DNA of 64,000 nucleotides from CAVVEQ01 sp963828855 (lineage in GTDB: Bacteria; Chloroflexota; Anaerolineae; Anaerolineales; Anaerolineaceae), in NCBI GenBank assembly GCA_963828855.1, contig CAWHGB010000006.1:124001-188000 (forward strand), read 5' to 3'. Positions 27,098 to 36,966 of the stretch are shown piece after piece. Position numbers and translations under genes: made by a program. The number at the start of each line of letters is the position of its first letter. The first letter of the stretch is position 1. The notes below the pieces were generated by a model, which was given only the letters and a program-made list of their open reading frames with translations, was not told the DNA's origin and ran no database searches.

Positions 27098-28530
27098 ATG
27101 AAACGATTGCTCTATTCCTTCTTTGTGATGACGCTGTTAATCGGGTTGGTTGTGTTCCCGGTGAAGGCGGCTTCGATGGGATTCTATATCACATCCGTCG
27201 ACCCGAACTCCTCGGTCACGATCCACACCTATGGGTTCCCGGAAGGGACGAACATGACCGTAACGATGGGTCCGGCCGGTTCGGCTGGCCTGGGGTATTA
27301 CGTTACCACCACCTTCACCGGCGAAGGCGGTGTGTCTGGACCGCACCTTCGCCATTCCCTCTGCGCTGAATGGGCTGCAATCCATTGTCCTCCGCCTGGA
27401 GAGCTGCGGATGGAGAATATGTTGCCTATGGCCCATTCGTGAATCAGGTGGGAGGTGCATCCAAACCGGCCACGGGGACTTTGCCACCCTCCGGTTCCAG
27501 CAAGAGCACTTCGGACCTTCAACTCTATGTCGAAGAAGTTGATCCGGATAAATCCGTTTCCGTCAGGACCAACAACTTCCCGCAGGGAACACATTTCAAT
27601 GTCTATATGGGCAAGCATGGCACCAACGGCGTGAACGGCGTTCTGGTGCAGCGAACCTTTTCCGGCGATGGCGGTTCCTTCGGCGTGGTTTACACCATTC
27701 CCTCCCAGCTCTACGGGCAGAGCATCATCGACCTGCTGATGGTCGGGGATGATGATGCCGGATCGGTTTCTGTTGCCTTTTATAATAAATCCGGTGGCGG
27801 ATCGGCACCTTCGGCGGGCAGCGGCAGTTCGAGCTCCAGCGGATCTGCCAGCGGTTCGACCGGCGGAAGCTATGTTTCCTATGTTCCAACCTTCTCGATC
27901 GTCTCGGTAAAACCAGGCGAATCGGTCACCATCCATACCTATAATTTCCCGCCTGCCCAGGCATTCACTGTCCGCATGGGACCTTATGGCACCTACGGGA
28001 TCAACGGTGAGATCGTGGGAACGACTGATTCGGGGGCAGGCGGCTCATTTGATGCCACCTATTCCATCCCGGCTTCTCTGAAATCAGCCGACGCGATCGC
28101 GATCCGCATGGATAGCTCCCAGGGGTACTACGCCTACAACTGGTTCACCAATATGGGCACCACCAGTGTTGCTCCTCCCCCCGCGGCGACGGCTGCACCG
28201 GGAACGACCCCAGCCCCAGTCAATCCTCCCCCGACGAATTATTCGGGTTACCCGTATTTCTTCATCAACTCGGTCGTAGCCAACAGCACTGTCACCATCA
28301 CCGGTTATAACTTCCCGCCGAACCAGAGCTTCGTGGTCACGATGGGATCCTACGGTAGCTACGGTGTGGGCGGTACGGAGGTAGGGAAAACCGAGACAGG
28401 TGCGGGTGGAACGATCACGGCCACCTACAATATCCCGGCCAGCCTGGCGGGTAGCTACCAAATTGCAATCCGGCTGGAGAACCCCTATAATTACGCCTAC
28501 AACTGGTTCTATAACGTAACTTCACCATAA
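27098..28530 (+). CDS. Secreted protein with four homologous domains (frameshifted in first repeat)
   Basis: ATG 27098 with CAGGAG upstream; signal peptide MKRLLYSFFVMTLLIGLVV, cut after KAA. Four units of about 95 residues follow, each with the pattern (I/V)xSVxPxxSVTIxTYNFPxxxxFxVxMG, then GxYGxxGxxVgxTxxGxGGsFxATYxIPxxLxgxxxIAIRxxxxxxYxxYNWF. Units 1-2 are shortened by frame changes near 27335 and 27410. Linkers are Ser/Gly- or Pro/Thr-rich (GSGSSSSSGSASG, PPAATAAPGTTPAP). No catalytic residues are seen; the repeats look like beta-sandwich modules for adhesion or carbohydrate contact. A good promoter and a terminator bracket the gene. Confidence 0.8.
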
Positions 28531-28549
28531 GACTATGGATTGATGAAAA

Positions 28550-28577
28550 GGCGGCTCATCTTGAGCCGCCTTTTTTT
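28550..28577 (+). terminator. Terminator of the repeat protein gene
   Basis: A 9-bp perfect stem (ggcggctca / tgagccgcc), loop TCT, followed by seven T. Confidence 0.93.
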
Positions 28578-28729
28578 CTTGGAATGAAAACACTGAGTAA
28601 AGATGCGATTCATTGCATATTGGGAAGACAAGAAGATTCATCATCAGCAGGGAAATTGGTAGCTTTTTGAATAAGGGGAAACGCCTAAAATCATGCATAA
28701 GGATAAGCGGCTGTGTTAAAATGACCTCC

Positions 28730-29125
28730 ATGAAATTAAAGACATTGTTCATAATTATTTCCCTCACGCTCCTGACAGCATGCGCCGCTCCCTCTGCCAT
28801 CCCTGCGGCTACAGCTCCCGCGGAGAATATCCTTCCGGAGGTGGTTGTCCAACAGTTCCTGACCGATTACCAGGAAGCTCCCCAACAATTGGGGGGTTAC
28901 CTGGGTGATGCTCTGCGGAAAAATACGCCTGTCGAAAGCTACGGAAAGTTACTGCCTTTAGATGGCATGATCGAGGGATTTGCCGTGCAATCCGTTGCTC
29001 GTTCAGGACCCGAAGCATCAGTCACAGTTGGCGTTCGGGCAGGGGGGGCCGAAGCTTTGATCCTCTTCAACCTGGTCCAGCAGAATCAGAATTGGTTCAT
29101 CAATTCCATCAGCAAAGCGCCTTGA
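28730..29125 (+). CDS. Small lipoprotein, unknown function
   Basis: Signal with lipobox (FIIISLTLLTACAAP) then a mature part of about 110 residues: VVQQFLTDYQEAPQQLGGYLGDALR, ASVTVGVRAGG, LILFNLVQQNQNWFINSIS. This shape, with a C-terminal QNQNWFINSI strand, recalls small NTF2-like or DUF4878-type lipoproteins. Two starts are possible: ATG 28721 and ATG 28730; the second gives a normal signal peptide. No clear ribosome binding site; a TTAAAAT box sits 10 bases upstream and may drive a leaderless transcript. Function unknown. Confidence 0.75.
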   Translation: MKLKTLFIIISLTLLTACAAPSAIPAATAPAENILPEVVVQQFLTDYQEAPQQLGGYLGDALRKNTPVESYGKLLPLDGMIEGFAVQSVARSGPEASVTVGVRAGGAEALILFNLVQQNQNWFINSISKAP

Positions 29126-29185
29126 TGGGGGAAGTGATATAATCGTCCGGTTTTCCATTACGGGTTATTAAGGAACTCACGCCGA

Positions 29186-31348
29186 ATGCCAGGTATTAAC
29201 CGCAAGCCAATCACAAACCATTTCAGCCTGCCACCCAGGATCCAACGCCTGGGTGAATTGGCGTTTAACCTCTGGTGGGTCTGGAACCCCGAAGCTCAGA
29301 ATTTATTCGGTCAAATTGATAAATTCCTATGGGAAAAGACCAACCATAACCCGGTGGCTTTTTTACACCAGGTTCAACGCGCCCAACTTAATGCCGTCAC
29401 ATCCGGAAGGAACTACCTGGAATCTTATGACCGGGTTCTTGCGGCATTTGACGAATATATGAAAGCTGAAAAGACCTGGTTTCAGGAAAACCATCTGAAC
29501 CTTAGGAATAAAACAGCCGCCTATTTTTCTTTTGAGTTTGGCTTGCATGAATCCTTACCGGTCTATGCCGGAGGATTGGGGGTGCTCGCGGGCGACCATC
29601 TGAAAGAGGCGAGCGATCTGGGTATCCCACTTCTGGCGATAGGATTCATCTATAACCAGGGATATTTCGTTCAGAAGATCTCCGAGGATGGCTGGCAGGA
29701 GACCCGCAACCAGATCCTCGATTATCACCAGATGCCCATCCTGGAACTTACTGACGATAAAGGGAAACCCATCATCATCAGTTTGGAGCTTACTGGCAGA
29801 GTGATCACTGCACGCATCTGGCAGGTGCAGGTGGGCCGGATCCCGCTCTATTTGCTCGATACCAATCTTCAGGAAAACAGCCCGGCAGATCGCGACCTGA
29901 CCGCCCGGCTCTACACCAACGATCCCGAAACGCGCATAGTGCAGGAGATCCTCCTGGGAATCGGGGGAGTGCGGGCGCTAAGGGTTCTTGGAGAGGATCC
30001 TTGCATCTGGCATATGAACGAAGGACATTCCGCTTTCCTGGTTCTGGAACGCCTGCGCGAACAGATGGGCAACGGTGCATCGTTCAACCAGGCAAAGGAT
30101 CTCGTCCGCCAGGGCAATATTTTCACCACCCACACACCTGTGCCGGCGGGGAATGACGTCTTCCAGAGCTGGTTGATCGAGAAATATTTCAGCCAGTACT
30201 GGGTGGATCTCAAGATCACCCGGGATCAATTTATCGGGTTGGGCAGCCAGAAGGAAAGCTGGGGGCAATCCTTCAGCATGCCGGTCCTTGCATTCAACCT
30301 CTCCAACCATGCCAATGCAGTATCCGAGTTGCACGGCAGGGTGGCACGGCAGATGTGGCATTTTCTCTGGCCGGAAGTGGTTGAGGACGATGTCCCCATC
30401 AATCATGTGACCAACGGTGTCCATGTCGGTTCCTGGCTCGCCCGGCGGCAGCGCTCATTGTATGACCGGTATTTAGGTCCGCAATGGTGGAACCGCATGG
30501 ATGACCCCGAAGCCTGGACGGCGATTGGTAATATCCCCGCTGGTGAGCTTTGGGCGGTTCGCCGGCACCTGCGTCGAAAGCTGCTTACGTTCATTGAAGA
30601 CCGTGCCCGCAAGCAGTGGTTAAGCGGGACGATATCGCCGGTGCAGGTGGTGGCGGGGGGTGTGCTTCTGGATCCCTACGCGCTCACCATCGGGTTCGCC
30701 CGGCGTTTTGCCACCTATAAACGCGGCAACCTGGTTCTCTCCGATTTCGACCGGCTGCTGCACATCATCAACAACGTCAATAGCCCAGTGCAGATCATTT
30801 TCGCCGGCAAGGCGCATCCCGCTGATGAACCCGGGAAAATGGTCATCCAGCAAGTCTACCGGGCGGTAAAGGATTCACGCTCCGGGGGGCGGCTCGTTTT
30901 TCTGGAAGACTACGATATGAACATGGCCCGTTACCTGGTGCAGGGCGTGGATGTATGGATGAATACGCCCCGCCGACCGAATGAAGCTTCGGGCACCTCC
31001 GGGATGAAAGCAGCCATGAACGGTGTTCTGAATTTTTCTGTTCTGGATGGCTGGTGGCGGGAAGGGTACAACGGCAAAAATGGCTGGGCGATCGGCCAGG
31101 ATGGTGACATGCCCGACCTTGGCGAACAGGATGCCGCCGACGCGGAGAGCCTTTTCGCTGTACTTGAAAATGAGATCGTGCCCTGCTTCTATGGCAGCCG
31201 TTCTCCGGATAACCTGCCGATTGAATGGATTACGCGGATCAAGGAATCCATCCGCACCCTGGCTCCCCAGTTCAGTACGAGACGGATGGTCAAAGAATAT
31301 ATGGAATGGTCGTATCTCCCCATCCTGCGGGAGACCGAGAACAGCTAA
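29186..31348 (+). CDS. glgP: Alpha-glucan (maltodextrin/glycogen) phosphorylase
   Basis: Intact 720-residue GT35 enzyme releasing glucose 1-phosphate from alpha-1,4-glucans with pyridoxal phosphate. The opening LGELAFNLWWVWNPEAQ and AYFSFEFGLHESLPVYAGGLGVLAGDHLKEASDLG are typical of the long-branch bacterial alpha-glucan phosphorylases. The PLP-binding Lys is in ASGTSGMKAAMNGVLNFSVLDGWW, and active-site HMNEGHSAFL and NHVTNGVH are present. Probably cytosolic. ATG 29186 has a weak upstream purine stretch. It has the highest sequence quality in the central part of the window: no frame changes. Confidence 0.95.
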   Translation: MPGINRKPITNHFSLPPRIQRLGELAFNLWWVWNPEAQNLFGQIDKFLWEKTNHNPVAFLHQVQRAQLNAVTSGRNYLESYDRVLAAFDEYMKAEKTWFQENHLNLRNKTAAYFSFEFGLHESLPVYAGGLGVLAGDHLKEASDLGIPLLAIGFIYNQGYFVQKISEDGWQETRNQILDYHQMPILELTDDKGKPIIISLELTGRVITARIWQVQVGRIPLYLLDTNLQENSPADRDLTARLYTNDPETRIVQEILLGIGGVRALRVLGEDPCIWHMNEGHSAFLVLERLREQMGNGASFNQAKDLVRQGNIFTTHTPVPAGNDVFQSWLIEKYFSQYWVDLKITRDQFIGLGSQKESWGQSFSMPVLAFNLSNHANAVSELHGRVARQMWHFLWPEVVEDDVPINHVTNGVHVGSWLARRQRSLYDRYLGPQWWNRMDDPEAWTAIGNIPAGELWAVRRHLRRKLLTFIEDRARKQWLSGTISPVQVVAGGVLLDPYALTIGFARRFATYKRGNLVLSDFDRLLHIINNVNSPVQIIFAGKAHPADEPGKMVIQQVYRAVKDSRSGGRLVFLEDYDMNMARYLVQGVDVWMNTPRRPNEASGTSGMKAAMNGVLNFSVLDGWWREGYNGKNGWAIGQDGDMPDLGEQDAADAESLFAVLENEIVPCFYGSRSPDNLPIEWITRIKESIRTLAPQFSTRRMVKEYMEWSYLPILRETENS

Positions 31349-31500
31349 CCGTATCACCGGACCGTATTTTTGGATCGAAACCTCATCCGGGAGATGGTAA
31401 TGTGAATCCCCCGGATTTTTCGTCCGCTAGAATCATGAGAAAATAAGGGTATAAATAAGGCAGGGTTCATAATTATAAGGATCTGGCCTGGAAGGAAGAA

Positions 31501-32034
31501 ATGAACATGGATTTTACATTCACCTGGGCGGCTCTTTTTGGCGGGTTGCTGATCTTTGGCCTGCGCGTGGTGGATATGTCACTGGATACGCTGAGGGTCC
31601 TTTTCGTCATGCGCGGACGCAAAGGCCTGGCGTGGATCCTCGGCTTTTTTCAATCGCTGATCTTCATCATCGCGATCACCTCGGTGCTCACCAATCTGGG
31701 CAATGTATTCAATATTATCGGTTATGCTGCGGGGTTCGCCACGGGTAACGTGGTGGGCATGAAGATCGAGGAACGCCTGGCTGTTGGGCACTCTTTGATG
31801 ACGATCATAAGTTCGGTGCGCGGGGCGGCGATCGCTGAATCCCTGCGGAAGGAAGGGTACGCCGTGACGGAGATCCCCGCCCGCGGAAAGGACGGCACCG
31901 TCGCTGTGCTGCACTGCTCCGTCCTGCGTAAAGATATCAACAATGTGGATACCATCGTCCTGGAGACGGATCCAAACGCGTTCGTCACGGTGGAGGATAT
32001 GCGTCCGGTACGGCGTGGGTTCTGGCGTGCTTGA
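31501..32034 (+). CDS. DUF2179/UPF0316 family membrane protein
   Basis: 177 intact residues. Three N-terminal membrane helices include AALFGGLLIFGLRVVDMSLDTLRVLFV and GFFQSLIFIIAITSVL; these fit the DUF5698 part of UPF0316. The C-terminal soluble domain has the DUF2179 pattern GYAVTEIPARGKDGTVAVLHCSVLRKD followed by ETDPNAFVTVEDMRPVRRGFW. Function is unknown; related YitT-type domains bind ligand with the same C-terminal fold. ATG 31501 after GGAAGGAAG. A terminator follows. Confidence 0.9.
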   Translation: MNMDFTFTWAALFGGLLIFGLRVVDMSLDTLRVLFVMRGRKGLAWILGFFQSLIFIIAITSVLTNLGNVFNIIGYAAGFATGNVVGMKIEERLAVGHSLMTIISSVRGAAIAESLRKEGYAVTEIPARGKDGTVAVLHCSVLRKDINNVDTIVLETDPNAFVTVEDMRPVRRGFWRA

Positions 32035-32070
32035 ACCTTATGTTTTCTCCCAACTCTTAATCCCTGCAAC

Positions 32071-32095
32071 AACCGGCTTTTGGCCGGTTTTTTTT
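32071..32095 (+). terminator. Terminator after the DUF2179 gene
   Basis: Stem aaccggc / gccggtt with short TTTTG loop and an eight-T run. Confidence 0.9.
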
Positions 32096-32118
32096 ACCAA
32101 AAACAAACACAATTTTGC

Positions 32119-32147
32119 TTGACATGCAATCGGAAGGATTCTATTAT
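32119..32147 (+). promoter_or_regulatory. Strong sigma-70-type promoter
   Basis: A consensus -35 TTGACA, 17-base spacer and TATTAT -10. The transcript would begin about 60 bases before the TPR-TM gene start. Confidence 0.8.
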
Positions 32148-32214
32148 CTAATTGACGGCACCTTGATTCCGGTTGTTGTTGCATTTCCAATAGGGTTGGG
32201 AAAAGGAGAGTTGC

Positions 32215-32970
32215 ATGTCCGATTTGAACAACGCAGTAACCCTCATCCGCACAGGTCAAAGGGAGGAAGCCCAGGCGATCCTCAAAGAGATCATCCGTAC
32301 GGATGCGCACAATATCCCCGCCTGGTTCTGGATGGTGGAAACCCTCGAGACAAACGAAGATAAATTAAAGGTCTTGGAAGTCTGCCGGAAACTCAACCCC
32401 GAAGATCCCAAGGTGCAGAAAGCTTACGACATGCTGAAGGAAGTCCAGGCCGTTGAGGCAGGTGAGAGCCTTGACGGAGAAGGCAGCCAGGCGCTCATCC
32501 CCGCACCGGCAGAAGCAACAACCGACCAGGGAGTGGAAAAGGAAATCCCTGCTGCACCTTTCGCCGCGGTACCGGTGATCCAGGCTGCTCCCGAATTGAT
32601 CGTTCCCCCCGTGCCGGAACCTGAGCCGCAAAAAGAAGAGGATTTGTCTGCCGCAGCTTTTGCAGCAATCCCGGTCATCGGTGCGGCTGCAGAAAAATAC
32701 ACCCCGCCACCGCCGCCACCAACCCCAATCGCCGAGGAAGAAAAACCGGTCACACCTCCCTTTGTGGCAGAAACTGCCGCGGTAGCTGCGGTTGCTTCCA
32801 CCCCGGCTGCCTCCACGCCAGCCTTCGAGCCTACCCCGGAGGAGCCCCCCGCACAGAAACACCACCGCAAACGAAGTTGGAAGTGGTTGATTCCCGCAGT
32901 GTTGATCTCGTTTGTGGTCTTCTTATGTGCAGGGATCAGTTTTATTTACGTTAGGCAGTTATTCCCTTAA
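32215..32970 (+). CDS. TPR protein with Ala/Pro-rich linker and C-terminal membrane anchor
   Basis: 251 residues. The N-terminal 75 residues form a helical repeat similar to TPR: AVTLIRTGQREEAQAILKEIIRTDAHNIPAWFWMVETLETNEDK, ending in KLNPEDPKVQKA. A long Ala/Pro/Glu linker contains two near-repeats (AAPFAAVPVIQAAPEL, AAAFAAIPVIGAAAEK). The last 30 residues are a tail anchor (WLIPAVLISFVVFLCAGISFIYV), which puts the TPR in the cytoplasm. ATG 32215 after AAAAGGAGAG. Similar TPR-linker-TM proteins are frequent in Anaerolineae as I recall; function unknown. Confidence 0.8.
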   Translation: MSDLNNAVTLIRTGQREEAQAILKEIIRTDAHNIPAWFWMVETLETNEDKLKVLEVCRKLNPEDPKVQKAYDMLKEVQAVEAGESLDGEGSQALIPAPAEATTDQGVEKEIPAAPFAAVPVIQAAPELIVPPVPEPEPQKEEDLSAAAFAAIPVIGAAAEKYTPPPPPPTPIAEEEKPVTPPFVAETAAVAAVASTPAASTPAFEPTPEEPPAQKHHRKRSWKWLIPAVLISFVVFLCAGISFIYVRQLFP

Positions 32971-32996
32971 AATATCCTAGCATTTTATGATAAATG

Positions 32997-33030
32997 AACC
33001 TCCTTTTTGATCGAACAGGAGGTTTTTTTA
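32997..33030 (+). terminator. Terminator after the TPR-TM gene
   Basis: Stem aacctcc / ggaggtt with a 14-base loop and a run of seven T. Confidence 0.8.
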
Positions 33031-33082
33031 TCCAGAATTTAGAATTCGGTAAATAAAAATAAATCTTGTTATAATCTTTTCC

Positions 33083-34378
33083 ATGCTTAAAAGAATATTT
33101 ATAGGTATCGGTGCAGTTTTCCTGATAATTTCCTTGAGTTTGGTTTTAATTCCCGCCACACGCAGTTCTCTTGCCTGGCGGCTGGACCAGGTGATCATTC
33201 GTGCACGTTCTTTGGTTGCACCCCCACAGGATGTATCCTTTCAATCCAATCAGACAGCGGATTTCAACCTGGATGCCACCCTCACCGCTCTCGCTCCCTC
33301 TTCCACGCCTCCCGCCACCCCCACGCCGCAGGATACCGCCATTCCCACTGCGTTACCTACCTCCACATCCATGCCGGTTCCAGCGACGGCGAACATCAAC
33401 GGAGGCAAGTATTTCTCGCAGCATAATTATTTCAACTACTGCGCTCCAGCCAACCTCGCCATGGCAATGTCTTATTGGGGGTGGAACGGGAGCATCACCG
33501 ATGTTGGCGCTTCCGTGAAACCCTATCCGCAGGATAAGAACGTCATGCCCTACGAGATGGAGGATTATGCCCGCGCGCAGGGGCTTGGCGCAGTGACCCG
33601 CGTGGGTGGCGACATGGATACGATCCGGAAATTCGTCGCGGCAGGCTTCCCGGTTCTACTGGAAAAAGGCGTGTTTTTTCACGACTTGCAGGGATCGTTG
33701 AGCTGGATGGGTCATTACCAGGTGGTCACGGGATATGATGACAACCGCCAGGTGATCATCGCCCAGGATTCTTTCATCCGCCCGAATTATGAGGAATCCT
33801 ACGAAAAACTGCTGGGAGAATGGAAAGGCTTCAATCACACATACACCATCCTGTATTCCCCTGATCGGGAGCAGGAGGTTATGAACCTGCTGGGGGAAGA
33901 TGCGGACGAGACCCAGAATTTCAAGAACACTTACCTCGCAGCCTCAGAACTGGTCTACCAGGAAAGCGGGATCGATCAATTCTTCGATTGGTTCAACATC
34001 GGCACAAATCTAGCGAAACTGCAGGATTACAACGGTGCTGCCCAGGCGTACGACGAGGCTTTCACCGTCTATAATAATCTTCCCCGGGATCTTAACAGCC
34101 GGCCTTACAGGATACTATGGTATCAGACAGGGCCATTCTTCGCGTATTATTACACCGGGCGGTATATGGATGTGATCAATTACGCCACCGAAAATTCCAT
34201 CAAACTCGTGCGCGATAACGAACCTGCCCTGGAGGAAAGCTACTACTGGCGAGGCTTGGCGCGCTATGCAATTGGAGATACCGAGGGCGGGATCCAGGAT
34301 CTGCGCCAGGCATTGATCTACCACCAGGGATTCGCGCCCGCGCTCCAAACGCTGCAATCATGGGGGGTGAACCCGTAG
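33083..34378 (+). CDS. C39-like cysteine peptidase with C-terminal TPR repeats
   Basis: 431 intact residues. Membrane anchor or signal at the N-terminus (FIGIGAVFLIISLSLVLIP), Thr/Pro linker, then a peptidase C39-like domain: catalytic Cys in NYCAPANLAMAMSYW, catalytic His in GHYQVVTGYDD with Asp following (AQDSF). The C-terminal half has TPR-like repeats: NLAKLQDYNGAAQAYDEAFTVY and YYWRGLARYAIGDTEGGIQDLRQAL. It probably acts outside the membrane. Substrate unknown; bacteriocin-processing C39 domains are fused to ABC transporters, which is not so here. ATG 33083; it ends 4 bases before sbcD, so it is likely the operon leader. Confidence 0.88.
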   Translation: MLKRIFIGIGAVFLIISLSLVLIPATRSSLAWRLDQVIIRARSLVAPPQDVSFQSNQTADFNLDATLTALAPSSTPPATPTPQDTAIPTALPTSTSMPVPATANINGGKYFSQHNYFNYCAPANLAMAMSYWGWNGSITDVGASVKPYPQDKNVMPYEMEDYARAQGLGAVTRVGGDMDTIRKFVAAGFPVLLEKGVFFHDLQGSLSWMGHYQVVTGYDDNRQVIIAQDSFIRPNYEESYEKLLGEWKGFNHTYTILYSPDREQEVMNLLGEDADETQNFKNTYLAASELVYQESGIDQFFDWFNIGTNLAKLQDYNGAAQAYDEAFTVYNNLPRDLNSRPYRILWYQTGPFFAYYYTGRYMDVINYATENSIKLVRDNEPALEESYYWRGLARYAIGDTEGGIQDLRQALIYHQGFAPALQTLQSWGVNP

Positions 34379-34382
34379 CCCG

Positions 34383-35642
34383 ATGATCCGCATTCTGCAT
34401 TTTGCCGACGCGCACATCGATATGGCTGCCGGTCAAGGCCGGCATGACCCGCTCAGCGGGCTGCCCGTGCGGGTGCTGGATTTCCTGCGCGCCTTGGATA
34501 CGATCATCGACGCCGCGATCGCGGAAAAGGTGCAGCTGGTCATCTTCGCAGGTGATGCCTATAAGGATCGCAACCCCTCTCCGACGTACCAGCGTGAATG
34601 GGGGCGCCGCATGATGCGACTTTCGCAGGCGCAGATACCCACCCTGTTGGTAGTGGGCAACCATGATCTTTCCCCCGCTGCCGGACGGGCGAATACCTTA
34701 CATGAATTCGATACCCTCCAGGTGCCCTATATCCGCGTGATCTCGAAACCCGGGCTACTTGGCACCGGTGATCTGTGGGGTCTTCCTCTCCAGGTGATCG
34801 GCCTGCCCTGGATCACCCGCTCCGGGTTCCTGGCCGCGCAGGAGGATGGTGCGCTGGAAGCCGAAAAAGTGAACACCGAGCTGGAGACGCTGATCGATAA
34901 GCTCATCGGGGAATGGATCGTCCGGGCTGACCCGCACCTGCCCTTGATCCTGACGGCGCACGCCTCGGTGCAGAATGCAACCTATGGGAATGAACGCAGC
35001 GTGATGCTCGGTTCAGACCTTGTCCTCCCGGGCGGATTGGTGAGGGATCCTCGCCTGGATTACGTCGCCCTCGGTCATATCCACCACGCCCAGGATGTGA
35101 ACGAGGGGCACCATCCGCCTGTGGTTTACCCGGGTTCCATCGAGCGGGTAGATTTTGGCGAGGCACAGGATAAAAAATACTACGTGATCGCCGAGATCGA
35201 AAAAGGGAGATCCACCTATGAATTCCGCGAGCTGCAGGGGCGCAGGTTTTTCGATCGCTTCCTGCGGTTCGAGATGGATGAAAGCATGCCCTCCGCGGAC
35301 GAATTTCGAAAACGGGTGACCGCCTCTTTGCCCTCTCCGGAGGAGATAAAGGATGCAGTCGTGCGCCTGGTGCTGGAATACCCGCGCTCCTGGGAGGGAT
35401 TGATCGATGAACAGGGATTCCGCGAGCTGACATCGGAAGCGCTGGAATTTCACTTTATCAGAAGGCCGCAGGTGGAAGCCCGCATTCGGCTGAGCGCAGG
35501 TGGTTCGCTGGAGAGCCTATCTCACGCTGAACTGTTGAGTGAATACCTGAAAATGATCAAGACTCCTGCGGAAGACCTGGCCCGCTTGCAGCCCCTGATC
35601 GAGGAAGTGATCCGGCGCAGCCGGGTGGAAGAGGAAGGTTGA
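34383..35642 (+). CDS. sbcD: Nuclease SbcCD subunit D (Mre11-type)
   Basis: 419 intact residues; metallophosphoesterase nuclease that opens hairpins and DNA ends with SbcC. Metal-binding motifs are ILHFADAHID, FAGDAYKDRNP, VVGNHD and LTAHASVQ, with GHIHHAQDV. The C-terminal capping region EFRELQGRRFFDRFL is typical. ATG 34383 lies 4 bases after the C39 gene. The adjacent CNNM gene starts 2 bases after the stop; sbcC follows. No frame changes. Confidence 0.93.
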   Translation: MIRILHFADAHIDMAAGQGRHDPLSGLPVRVLDFLRALDTIIDAAIAEKVQLVIFAGDAYKDRNPSPTYQREWGRRMMRLSQAQIPTLLVVGNHDLSPAAGRANTLHEFDTLQVPYIRVISKPGLLGTGDLWGLPLQVIGLPWITRSGFLAAQEDGALEAEKVNTELETLIDKLIGEWIVRADPHLPLILTAHASVQNATYGNERSVMLGSDLVLPGGLVRDPRLDYVALGHIHHAQDVNEGHHPPVVYPGSIERVDFGEAQDKKYYVIAEIEKGRSTYEFRELQGRRFFDRFLRFEMDESMPSADEFRKRVTASLPSPEEIKDAVVRLVLEYPRSWEGLIDEQGFRELTSEALEFHFIRRPQVEARIRLSAGGSLESLSHAELLSEYLKMIKTPAEDLARLQPLIEEVIRRSRVEEEG

Positions 35643-35643
35643 G

Positions 35644-36966
35644 ATGTCGAATTCGCTGGTACAGATCCTAATCATTCTTCTCCTGATCATCGCGAACGGT
35701 TTCTTCGCCATGGCGGAGATCTCCCTGCTTTCCGCCCGACGCGTGCGGTTGGAACAGTTCGAAGAGGAAGGCGATAAACGAGCGAAAACCGCTCTGGAAA
35801 TATCCGGTTCCCACAATCGGTTGCTTTCCACGGTGCAGATCGGAATTACCCTGGTGGCAATCCTGACCGGCGCAATCGGTTCAGCAGCGCTCGGAAATAG
35901 CCTGGCAGCGCTTCTCAGCCAGGTGGAGTTCCTGGCGCCGATTGCCAATGGTCTCTCGCTCTTCCTGGTCGTGTTGGTCATCACCTACCTGACCCTCGTG
36001 ATCGGGGAATTGATCCCCAAACGTCTCGCGCTGAATAATCCCGAAAGGATCGCCCTGCGTGTTTCGGGGGTGATGAAAGTGATCGAAAACGCCGCCCGGC
36101 CGGTGGTCTACCTGCTGGGGAAATCCACCGAGCTGGGATTGAAGATCCTGCGGGTGAAACCTTCCCAGGAGCCGTCCGTCACCGAGGATGAGATCATGAG
36201 CCTGATCGATCAGGGGACCGAGAATGGCGTTGTGGAGGAAAGCGAACAGGACATGGTGGAGAGCATCTTCCGCTTTGGCGACCGCTCGGCGGATGGGATC
36301 ATGACCCCGCGTACGGAAATTGAATGGATTGATATAGAGGATCCGGTGGAAGCGATCATCAAGCAGGTTGCCAATGGGCATTATGCGCGCTACCCGGTCA
36401 GCCGGGGCGAACTGGATCATATCCAGGGTATTTTGAATGCCAAGGAACTCCTGGCAGGCTGTGTGCGCGATCTCCCCATCGATTTTGCCACCCTGCTAAA
36501 ACCCGCCTTGTTCATCCCGGAGAGCATGTCCGCGCTCACCATGCTGGAGCAATTCAAACAAAAAGCCGCCGATTTTGCCGTGGTCATCGATGAATACGGC
36601 GGCGTACTGGGGATTGTCACCTTGCATGATGTGCTCACCGATATCATCGGCGAGATCGCTGACCAGAGTGGCCCGGCCGAACCGGAGGTGCAGGTGCGTG
36701 AGGATGGTTCCTGGTTACTGGATGGTATGTTGCCGGTGGAGGAGCTGAAGGAGCTTCTTTTAGTGAAGGATCTACCTGATGAAGACCGCGCCGGTTACCA
36801 GACTGTGGGCGGTTTTGTAATGTCCAACCTGGGCGGGATCCCTTCCAGCGGGGAGCATTTTGAACTGCTGGGATTCCGATTCGAAGTTGTGGATATGGAT
36901 AGACGCCGGGTGGATAAGATCCTGGTCAGCAGGGTGTTGCCGCCACCCGAAGACGAATCTCAATAA
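35644..36966 (+). CDS. CNNM/CorC-type membrane protein with CBS domains
   Basis: 440 intact residues. N-terminal CNNM transmembrane domain (LIILLLIIANGFFAMAEISLLSARRVRLEQ, with LVIGELIPKRLALNNPE), then two CBS domains (FGDRSADGIMTPRTEIEWID; VVIDEYGGVLGIVTLHDVL) and the C-terminal CorC/HlyC FAD-like domain (DEDRAGYQTVGGFVMSNLGGIP). This family is associated with Mg/Co efflux or transport; the hemolysin label is historical. It lies between sbcD and sbcC with 1-2 base spacing, so it is probably translated from the same message. Confidence 0.93.
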   Translation: MSNSLVQILIILLLIIANGFFAMAEISLLSARRVRLEQFEEEGDKRAKTALEISGSHNRLLSTVQIGITLVAILTGAIGSAALGNSLAALLSQVEFLAPIANGLSLFLVVLVITYLTLVIGELIPKRLALNNPERIALRVSGVMKVIENAARPVVYLLGKSTELGLKILRVKPSQEPSVTEDEIMSLIDQGTENGVVEESEQDMVESIFRFGDRSADGIMTPRTEIEWIDIEDPVEAIIKQVANGHYARYPVSRGELDHIQGILNAKELLAGCVRDLPIDFATLLKPALFIPESMSALTMLEQFKQKAADFAVVIDEYGGVLGIVTLHDVLTDIIGEIADQSGPAEPEVQVREDGSWLLDGMLPVEELKELLLVKDLPDEDRAGYQTVGGFVMSNLGGIPSSGEHFELLGFRFEVVDMDRRRVDKILVSRVLPPPEDESQ

